DNA of 7,144 nucleotides, from assembly GCA_023430425.1 (NCBI GenBank), contig JAEZAR010000170.1, forward strand, positions 1 through 7,144. Reading direction: 5' to 3'. The position numbers were made by a program, and so were the translations under genes. Under the pieces are notes generated by a model that was not told where the DNA came from, did not search any database, and saw only the letters and a list, made by a program, of their open reading frames with translations. Within the stretch, counting starts at the first letter, position 1, and each line of letters starts with the position of its first letter. This document shows, piece by piece, positions 1 to 6,182 of the stretch. This DNA comes from Actinomycetes bacterium (GTDB taxonomy: Bacteria; Actinomycetota; Actinomycetes; Actinomycetales; Cellulomonadaceae).

Positions 1-449
1 TCCCAGGCGCCGCGGGCCTCGGCGGCGCGCGCGTAGACCTCGGCGGCCGAGAACGCCACCTCGCGCGAGTACCGCAGCACGGCCTCGCGCAGGTCCCGCT
101 CGGTGCCCGGCGCGGCCAGCCGGTCGCTGTGGTCCTCGACCACCTCGACGATGAGCCGCACGAGCTGGAGCGTCTGCTGGAGGGAGATCGACCGCGTCAG
201 CTCGGGCGGTGCCGCGGCGAAGATCTCGTGGGCCGCGGTCGGCGGGTTCGTGGGGTCGGCGAACCACGTCGTGAAGCTGGAGATGCCCGCCTGGGTGACC
301 AGGCCGACCCAGGAGCGGTCCTCCGCCGGCAGCGCCCGGTACCAGGGGAGCGTCTCGTCGAGCTTGCGCATGGCGGCGGCGGCGAGGAGCCCGCTCCCGT
401 CGTGGAGCCGGCGCAGCGTGTGTGCCTGGTCGCGCGTGGGGGCGGGCAT
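1..449 (-). CDS. fasR: FasR-like PucR-family transcriptional regulator, N-terminal part (runs off the left edge)
   Basis: The first 149 codons of a gene that continues past the left edge are visible, starting at the ATG at 449-447. The translation begins MPAPTRDQAHTL and carries WYRALPAEDRSWVG (residues 36-49), then TQAGISSFTTWF (52-63), a helical stretch SISLQQTLQLVRLIVEVVE (88-106) and LRYSREVAFSAAEVYARAAE (125-144). This arrangement is what I recognise as the N-terminal region of the actinobacterial PucR-type regulators typified by Streptomyces FasR, which activates the fabD-fabH-acpP-fabF fatty-acid genes. The DNA-binding PucR C-terminal HTH is outside the window, so the class rests on the N-terminal half alone. 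I see no Shine-Dalgarno; a TATCCT hexamer ends six bases before the ATG, suggesting a leaderless mRNA. The fab genes would be expected further left. The gene symbol is by resemblance only. Confidence 0.8.
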   Translation of the reverse strand, partial: MPAPTRDQAHTLRRLHDGSGLLAAAAMRKLDETLPWYRALPAEDRSWVGLVTQAGISSFTTWFADPTNPPTAAHEIFAAAPPELTRSISLQQTLQLVRLIVEVVEDHSDRLAAPGTERDLREAVLRYSREVAFSAAEVYARAAEARGAW

Positions 450-455
450 GGCGGC

Positions 456-461
456 AGGATA
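456..461 (-). promoter_or_regulatory. -10-like element of the FasR-like gene, probable leaderless start
   Basis: On the minus strand TATCCT (TAnnnT type) is followed by GCCGCC and then the ATG at 449. With the usual 6-7 base spacing, transcription would start at or next to the A of the start codon. No convincing -35 hexamer is seen at 16-19 bases. Position and motif are observed; promoter function is inferred. Confidence 0.5.
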
Positions 462-464
462 CGG

Positions 465-484
465 GTCCGGGGCGCTTCCCGGAC
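465..484. promoter_or_regulatory. Inverted repeat GTCCGGG-N6-CCCGGAC in the FasR-like promoter
   Basis: A perfect 7-bp inverted repeat with a 6-base centre lies about 16 to 35 bases upstream of the inferred start of the FasR-like gene, over the spacer and -35 region. A protein bound there would block RNA polymerase. GC-rich inverted repeats of this length also arise by chance in DNA of this composition, so the operator call is tentative. Confidence 0.3.
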
Positions 485-491
485 ACCAAGA

Positions 492-510
492 GTTGTAGGG
501 ACCCGACAAC
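492..510. promoter_or_regulatory. 19-bp near-palindrome GTTGTAGGGACCCGACAAC, operator candidate
   Basis: The two 9-base arms around a central A match at eight of nine pairs: GTTGT and GGG pair with CCC and ACAAC, with one mismatched pair. It is A/T-rich for this region. Its centre (501) is about 52 bases upstream of the inferred start of the FasR-like gene and about 95 upstream of the gene at 596. A centre near -52 suits an activator, perhaps the FasR-like protein itself; that identity is only a guess. Confidence 0.4.
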
Positions 511-583
511 GCCCGCGCGGGCGGCGGCGGCGTCCGGACCCCCGCCCACCCGGTTCCGCCCGGTGCGCTCCGTCACGGGAGGC

Positions 584-589
584 TATCGT
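584..589 (+). promoter_or_regulatory. -10-like element of the gene at 596, probable leaderless start
   Basis: TATCGT is followed by six bases and then the ATG at 596, the same geometry as in the divergent gene. A GGGAGG stretch at 577-582 resembles a Shine-Dalgarno but lies 13 bases from the ATG, too far to be ideal, and would overlap the promoter if the mRNA is leaderless. Motif and spacing are observed; function is inferred. Confidence 0.45.
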
Positions 590-595
590 CGACGC

Positions 596-1279
596 ATGGC
601 TCTCCTCCCGCGGCTGCGTCGACTCGTGCGCCGGCCGGCGTCGGGCTACAAGGTCGGTCTGCGCCGGCCCACGTCCCTCGGCCGGGGGGACAGCGCCCGC
701 GAGGACGCCGTCCGCGTGAAGCTCAGCGAGGACCCCAACGACCCCCGCGCGTTCCGCACGCTGGCCGAGATGGTCCGACGGCGGGCGGCCGAGGTGGGCC
801 CGGACGGGGACCCGCTCAGCGCGCCCCAGGACGAGGTGGAGAAGCAGCGCGCGGCCGACCTGGCCGTCTGGGCGCTCGCCGAGGAGCTCGCCGGGCACCC
901 GCGGGCGTGGTACCCGCTCATCGAGCTGGCCAGGCTGTCCATCCACGACGACCACGAGGGCGCGCTGCGGCGCCTCGGCACGGCCGCCGAGCGTGACCCC
1001 TCCGGCCACGCCCTCGTCGAGGGCCTCGTCGTCCTGCGCGACGCCGGTCTGCCGGTCGAGGCGCTCGGCCTCGGCGTCGGGCACTGGCGGGTCAAGGACC
1101 AGCCCGTCGAGGTGGCCCGTCAGCTCGTCCTCGCGGCGCTCGAGGCCGAGCGGCCGCTGGACGCCAAGCAGCACCTCGCGGCCCTGGACCTGCACCCCGA
1201 CCGTGCGGCGGCCGCCGCCGTGCGGGCCGAGTTCGCGGCCGCCGTGGCGCGGGCCGAGCAGCACATCCCCGGCACCTGA
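596..1279 (+). CDS. Conserved hypothetical protein, all-helical, possibly TPR-like
   Basis: A 227-residue protein from ATG 596 to TGA. I cannot assign a function. The N-terminus is strongly basic (PRLRRLVRRP, residues 5-14, then YKVGLRRP, 18-25). The rest is Ala/Leu/Glu-rich and predicted helical: DPNDPRAFRTLAEMVRRRA (46-64), DLAVWALAEELAGHPRAWYPLIELARL (88-114), then paired helices around 120-160 and 170-200. Phrases such as HPRAWYPLIELA and AERDPSGHALVEGLVVLRDAG recall tetratricopeptide-like helical repeats, but no clean 34-residue period is evident. There is no signal peptide, membrane span or cysteine, so it is probably cytoplasmic. An open frame continues upstream to 422, but that extension would cross the palindromes and the divergent promoter, so the ATG preceded by TATCGT is preferred. 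It is divergent from the FasR-like gene and convergent with aceE, and hence probably a single-gene transcript. Confidence 0.8.
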   Translation: MALLPRLRRLVRRPASGYKVGLRRPTSLGRGDSAREDAVRVKLSEDPNDPRAFRTLAEMVRRRAAEVGPDGDPLSAPQDEVEKQRAADLAVWALAEELAGHPRAWYPLIELARLSIHDDHEGALRRLGTAAERDPSGHALVEGLVVLRDAGLPVEALGLGVGHWRVKDQPVEVARQLVLAALEAERPLDAKQHLAALDLHPDRAAAAAVRAEFAAAVARAEQHIPGT

Positions 1280-1288
1280 GCCACCGGC

Positions 1289-1303
1289 GGCCGGGACCCG
1301 GCC
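1289..1303 (+). terminator. Short GC hairpin after the hypothetical gene
   Basis: GGCCGGG-A-CCCGGCC is a perfect palindrome starting 10 bases after the stop codon. It can form a 6-bp stem with a 3-base loop. There is no U-tract, as is common for hairpin terminators in high-GC actinobacteria. It could be the first of two stops before aceE. Confidence 0.3.
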
Positions 1304-1378
1304 AGGGCCCGGGCGCTCCGCCGTCGGGCGACCGACCCACGGCCGTCAAGTGGCCGTCAGACCCACCACGTCCGACGA

Positions 1379-1413
1379 CAGGTCGGGCGACCGGTCCCCG
1401 GTCGCCCGACCTG
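1379..1413. terminator. Strong bidirectional hairpin between convergent genes
   Basis: CAGGTCGGGCGACCGG pairs perfectly with CCGGTCGCCCGACCTG, a 16-bp stem with a 3-base TCC loop. It sits in the 154-bp gap between the stop at 1279 and the aceE stop at 1434-1436, 20 bases beyond the aceE stop. Neither side has a T-run. Its position and stem strength fit a U-less terminator serving both convergent transcripts. Confidence 0.75.
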
Positions 1414-1433
1414 CGCAGCCGTGGGTGCCGGCC

Positions 1434-4175
<2,742 letters not shown>

Positions 4176-4189
4176 CAGAACCTCACCTC
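4176..4189 (-). promoter_or_regulatory. Ribosome binding site that decides the aceE start
   Basis: GAGGTGAGG lies directly upstream of GTG 4175, with GAGGTGA ending 7 bases before the start. It is a seven-base match to the complement of the actinobacterial 16S 3' end. The alternative ATG at 4196 has no comparable site upstream. Confidence 0.75.
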
Positions 4190-4197
4190 GTGTCATG

Positions 4198-4231
4198 GCA
4201 CCGGCTCGTCGCCCTTGAGCAGTACCGGTGC
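4198..4231 (-). promoter_or_regulatory. Stem-loop in the aceE leader
   Basis: GCACCGG at one end pairs with CCGGTGC at the other (7 bp). Inside, CTC (4205-4207) can pair with GAG (4217-4219), leaving a 5-base bulge on one side. In the aceE mRNA this hairpin ends about 9 bases before the GAGGTGA ribosome site. It could influence translation or mRNA stability. It matches no riboswitch class I know. Confidence 0.3.
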
Positions 4232-4274
4232 GCGCCCCGGGCCGGCCCTCCGCCGGTGGGGGAGGTGCGGACAG

Positions 4275-4298
4275 GGACCTTGGTCCGTCGTAGGACCA
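4275..4298. promoter_or_regulatory. Operator candidate at the aceE promoter, three GGACC/GGTCC half-sites
   Basis: TGGTCC (4281-4286) and GGACCA (4293-4298) form a perfect 6-bp inverted repeat with a 6-base centre. A third half-site GGACC (4275-4279) forms a second inverted repeat with 4282-4286, separated by TT. The cluster starts at the edge of the proposed aceE -10 and covers its expected start point, where a repressor would act. The binding protein is unknown. Confidence 0.4.
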
Positions 4299-4327
4299 TT
4301 CTCCCCCCCGGCCGGGCCGGAAGTCAC
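4298..4327 (-). promoter_or_regulatory. Possible sigma-70-type promoter of aceE
   Basis: On the minus strand GTGACT (4327-4322) is followed by 18 bases and GAGAAT (4303-4298). Each hexamer matches the TTGACA/TATAAT consensus at four of six positions. The start would fall near 4291, giving a leader of about 115 bases. This is a weak call in GC-rich DNA, and better evidence would be a mapped 5' end. Confidence 0.3.
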
Positions 4328-4542
4328 ACCGGTCACCCGTCGGACGGCGCGCCGCCACCCGACGGCGGCACCGTGTTCGCCCAGGGCCGAGCCGTCCGGG
4401 GCCGGACGTGGGCCGGACGCCGGGTCGGCCCCGGCCCGCGGGGTCGGGGCTACGGCTTGCCAGGGGACGGCCCCATGCGGTGGGCTTACCGCCAGACGCC
4501 GCGACCGGGCGTCGGGGGCCGACGAAGGGATCGGGCGGGACA

Positions 4543-4968
4543 GTGGGCGGGACCGAGGAGCTCGGCGGCGGCGCGGGGGCTGCCCGGCTGGGCTTCGTGG
4601 CAGGCCAGGTGGTCCAGGAGTTCGGCTACGGGGACGACGTCGACGACGACCTGCGGGCCGCCGTCGAGGCGATCGTCGGCACCGAGCTGGTCGACGAGGA
4701 CTACGACGACTTCACCGACGGCGTCCTGCTCTGGTGGCGCGACGGAGACGGGGACCTCACGGACGCCCTGGTCGACGTGCGCGCCAGCCTCGACGACGGC
4801 GGCGGCCTCATCTGGCTGCTCACCCGCAAGCCGGGTCGCAGCGGCCACGTGGACCACAACGAGATCGAGGAGGCGGCGACCACCGCCGGCCTCCACGCGA
4901 CGAGCACCTTGTCGATCGCGCCGGACTGGTCCGCCACCCGGCTCGGGACGCGCAGCCGGGGCAAGTGA
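4543..4968 (+). CDS. DUF3052 family protein
   Basis: A 141-residue acidic protein of the actinobacterial DUF3052 family; its molecular function is unknown to me. Recognisable family features are [20 protein letters not shown] (16-35), [20 protein letters not shown] (47-66), the [13 protein letters not shown] segment (67-79), [17 protein letters not shown] (87-103) and the C-terminal [15 protein letters not shown] (120-134). The WW pair and the clusters of Asp/Glu are striking. There is no signal peptide or membrane span. GTG 4543 was chosen because family members begin shortly before the LGF segment. The frame stays open upstream to 4408 with a GTG at 4480, but that extension is Gly/Pro/Arg-rich and shows no conserved character. 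GGGCGGGA just before the GTG is a poor ribosome site. The next gene overlaps by 4 bp, so the two are very likely co-transcribed and translationally coupled. Confidence 0.88.
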   Translation: MGGTEELGGGAGAARLGFVAGQVVQEFGYGDDVDDDLRAAVEAIVGTELVDEDYDDFTDGVLLWWRDGDGDLTDALVDVRASLDDGGGLIWLLTRKPGRSGHVDHNEIEEAATTAGLHATSTLSIAPDWSATRLGTRSRGK

Positions 4969-5435
4969 GCGCGCCGACGCACGGGCCGCGGCCCGGGGAC
5001 CCCGCGCCCGAGCTCGTGCTGCCGGACACGCACGGCACCCCGGTGTCGCTCGTCGGCCTGCGCGGGACGCCCGTGATGCTGGTGTTCTTCCCGTTCGCCT
5101 TCTCCCCGACGTGCCGCAGCGAGCTGGGGGAGCTGCGGGACAGCATCGAGGACTTCGAGGCCGCCGGGGTGCGGCTCCTCGGCATCTCCTGCGACCCGCG
5201 CCACGCGCTGCGAGCGTGGAGCGAGGAGGAGGGCTTCGGGTTCGACCTCCTGTCGGACTTCTGGCCGCACGGCGCGGCGGCGCGGTCGTACGGCGTGTTC
5301 GACGACGGCGCCGGCATGCCCCTGCGGGGCAGCTTCCTGGTCGACGCGGACGGCATCGTCCGCTGGCGCGTCGTCAACGCGCCCGGGCAGGCCCGTGAGC
5401 TCGGGGACTACCTCGCCGCCATGGCTGCGCTCTGA
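4965..5435 (+). CDS. Peroxiredoxin, AhpE-like
   Basis: A 156-residue thioredoxin-fold peroxidase that reduces hydrogen peroxide, organic peroxides or peroxynitrite through a peroxidatic cysteine. The active site P43-F-A-F-S47-P-T-C50 fits the PxxxS/TxxC signature, and Arg121 in RGSFLVD is the expected conserved arginine. LLSDFWPHGAAARSYGVF (95-112) and the G-RGSF-VD block closely resemble Mycobacterium tuberculosis AhpE, and the length is typical (about 153). A second cysteine, Cys76 in GISCDP, occurs where M. tuberculosis AhpE has none as I recall it, so a two-cysteine cycle is possible but unproven. In mycobacteria the reductant is mycoredoxin/mycothiol; that is family knowledge. GTG 4965 overlaps the upstream stop (GTGA), giving coupled translation with the DUF3052 gene. 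The last codons, GCG CTC TGA, belong to the first unit of a tandem repeat. Confidence 0.93.
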   Translation: MSAPTHGPRPGDPAPELVLPDTHGTPVSLVGLRGTPVMLVFFPFAFSPTCRSELGELRDSIEDFEAAGVRLLGISCDPRHALRAWSEEEGFGFDLLSDFWPHGAAARSYGVFDDGAGMPLRGSFLVDADGIVRWRVVNAPGQARELGDYLAAMAAL

Positions 5436-5482
5436 CGCCCGCGCCCCGACGCCCGCGCTCCGACGGCCGCGCTCTGACCGGT
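5427..5482 (+). repeat. Four imperfect 14-bp tandem repeats spanning the peroxiredoxin stop
   Basis: Units at 5427-5440, 5441-5454, 5455-5468 and 5469-5482 follow GCGCTCYGACGSCC. The first and last share GCGCTCTGAC exactly. Units two and three have CGA where one and four have TGA. The first unit includes the peroxiredoxin stop codon, and the last overlaps the hairpin before the tRNA. It looks like local duplication of the gene end followed by divergence. Confidence 0.75.
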
Positions 5483-5501
5483 GCGCGGCACGCGCGCCGG
5501 T
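5477..5501 (+). terminator. 11-bp hairpin after the peroxiredoxin operon
   Basis: ACCGGTGCGCG pairs with CGCGCGCCGGT across a GCA loop, with one G-U pair. There is no T-run. It lies 41 bases past the stop and directly before the tRNA, so it could end the DUF3052-peroxiredoxin transcript. Its last base is also the first base of the tRNA -10 element. Confidence 0.45.
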
Positions 5502-5506
5502 ACGCT
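5501..5506 (+). promoter_or_regulatory. -10-like element of the tRNA-Val gene
   Basis: TACGCT (TAnnnT type) lies 8 bases before the mature tRNA 5' end, so transcription would start at about 5512-5514 with a very short 5' leader for RNase P. A -35 is unclear: CTGACC at 5474-5479 has four matches, but the spacing of 21 is too long. Confidence 0.4.
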
Positions 5507-5514
5507 GGTCGACC

Positions 5515-5588
5515 GGGCCTGTAGCTCAGGTGGTCAGAGCGCCGCGCTTACACCGCGGAGGTCGTCGGTTCGAGGCCGGCCGGGCCCA
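5515..5588 (+). tRNA. tRNA-Val, anticodon UAC
   Basis: All four arms fold. The acceptor GGGCCTG pairs with CGGGCCC (one G-U), followed by discriminator A5588. The D arm is GCTC/GAGC with loop AGGTGGTCA. The anticodon stem CCGCG/CGCGG closes loop CTTACAC, giving anticodon TAC, which reads valine GUA and related codons. The T stem GTCGG/CCGGC closes TTCGAGG. The CCA end is not encoded (ACCC follows). The gene stands alone, with no neighbouring tRNA in the window. Confidence 0.97.
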
Positions 5589-5614
5589 CCCGTGTCCGGC
5601 GCGCGCGCCCGGTG

Positions 5615-5643
5615 CCCCGCGCGGTCCCGACGGACCGGTGGGG
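5615..5643. terminator. Hairpin between the convergent tRNA and GAF genes
   Basis: CGGTCC pairs with GGACCG around a CGAC loop, and outside it CCCC (5615-5618) can pair with GGGG (5640-5643) across a small internal loop. It lies 27 bases past the tRNA and 5 bases past the GAF stop, so it could end both transcripts. There is no T-run on either side. Confidence 0.45.
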
Positions 5644-5647
5644 TCTG

Positions 5648-6079
5648 TCACGTCAGGCCCTGCTCCCGGATCACGTCGGCCACCGCCTGCACGTAGTGGT
5701 CCGCGGTGACGAGCGCGTCGGCGTCCCACGGGTCCACCTGCACCGAGTAGAGGTTGAGCGCGGCCGCGACGCCGCCGCCCACGTAGGCCGGCAGTGCGGC
5801 ACCGGAGCGGAAGCCCGCGGCGCGGGCCGCCTCGACCCACGCCGGCCACCGCCGCTCGGTCGCGACGTCGGGCACGATCACCCCGGCCAGCTGGTCGAGG
5901 GCGAGCACGCAGGGGCCGCCGCGCTCGGCGACCTCCGCCTCGTCGCAGGCGGCGGACCTCGCGTCCGAGCTCGCCACCCGGGCCAGGGCGCCGTCCATGC
6001 GGACGATGACGCTGCAGGAGGTCTGGAGGCCGATGCGCTCCGACGCCTCCCGCAGCATCGCGTCCAGGTCGTCCGACAT
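5648..6079 (-). CDS. Stand-alone GAF-domain protein
   Basis: A 143-residue protein that is essentially one GAF domain. Family-like elements are SCSVIVRMDG (21-30), ARVASSDARSAACDEAEVAERGGPCVLAL (33-61), VIVPDVATERRWPAW (67-81), GFRSGAALPAYVGGGVAAALNLYS (89-112) and a closing helix (124-139). The pattern is closest to GAF domains of actinobacterial GAF-ANTAR proteins, but no ANTAR RNA-binding or HTH domain follows. It may bind a small ligand or act as a partner protein; the ligand is unknown. Three cysteines (22, 45, 57) are present. ATG 6079 was chosen because MSDDLDAMLREASERIG is a natural start helix. The frame stays open to 6121, but that extension is Gly/Ala/Pro-rich and spans the upstream hairpin. 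The G-rich stretch before the ATG is a poor, very close ribosome site. The gene is convergent with the tRNA and divergent from the Nif3-like gene. Confidence 0.85.
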   Translation of the reverse strand: MSDDLDAMLREASERIGLQTSCSVIVRMDGALARVASSDARSAACDEAEVAERGGPCVLALDQLAGVIVPDVATERRWPAWVEAARAAGFRSGAALPAYVGGGVAAALNLYSVQVDPWDADALVTADHYVQAVADVIREQGLT

Positions 6080-6095
6080 CTCCCCACCCCCCCGG

Positions 6096-6112
6096 GGTGC
6101 CGCGGCGGCACC
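6096..6112 (-). promoter_or_regulatory. Inverted repeat upstream of the GAF gene
   Basis: GGTGCCG and CGGCACC form a perfect 7-bp inverted repeat with a 3-base centre, 17 to 33 bases upstream of the GAF start. It could be a leader hairpin or operator in the divergent 103-bp gap. No clear promoter for the GAF gene is visible around it. Confidence 0.25.
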
Positions 6113-6169
6113 TGGTCGCACGCTCCCACGCGGCGCGTCCGCGCGGCAACCGCGCCCCCGGGCCGCCGG

Positions 6170-6175
6170 TAGCGT
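6170..6175 (+). promoter_or_regulatory. -10-like element of the Nif3-like gene, probable leaderless start
   Basis: TAGCGT is followed by seven bases and the GTG at 6183, the third gene in this window with a TAnnnT hexamer 6-7 bases before its start codon. No Shine-Dalgarno and no clear -35 are seen. Function is inferred from position. Confidence 0.4.
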
Positions 6176-6182
6176 TGCGGGC

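Larger units (their letters stand above)
4176..4542. other. 367-bp divergent intergenic region between aceE and the DUF3052 gene
   Basis: The aceE-side half holds the promoter candidate, inverted repeats and leader hairpin described separately. The other half (about 4330-4542) contains a TTGCCA hexamer at 4457-4462, five of six to the -35 consensus and correctly oriented for the DUF3052 gene, but no acceptable -10 at 16-19 bases. I find no RNA gene, and no open frame with coding character or homology that I recognise. Confidence 0.6.

Noticed and set aside
197..1264. A 355-codon minus-strand open frame across the hypothetical gene and the FasR-like gene
   Set aside because: It is out of frame with the recognisable FasR-like protein and antisense to the gene at 596. 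It crosses the divergent promoter region and ends in a low-complexity Arg/Pro/Ser tail.
4183..4299. A 38-codon upstream open frame in the aceE leader whose TGA lies inside the GAGGTGA ribosome site
   Set aside because: The position is attractive for coupling, but codon use is poor (CTA, TCA, AGG, CAT), it has no ribosome site, and its ATG lies upstream of the predicted transcript start. Open frames of this length are frequent in such DNA.
4321..4338. GTCAC-containing direct repeat near the aceE promoter, considered as a CRP/GlxR site
   Set aside because: The two GTCAC copies point the same way. A CRP-type site needs TGTGA facing TCACA with a 6-base centre, which is not present.
4408..4542. 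N-terminal extension of the DUF3052 protein from ATG 4408 or GTG 4480
   Set aside because: The extra residues are Gly/Pro/Arg-rich with no resemblance to the family, whose members start just before the LGF segment.
5515..5588. tRNA-Val as a possible integration site for a mobile element
   Set aside because: No integrase, no repeat of the tRNA 3' end and no change in gene type follows; the downstream genes are ordinary conserved genes.
5623..5636. GGTCC-CGAC-GGACC, resembling the aceE operator half-sites
   Set aside because: The centre is 4 bases, not 6, and it is not near a gene start. It is better explained as part of the hairpin between convergent genes.
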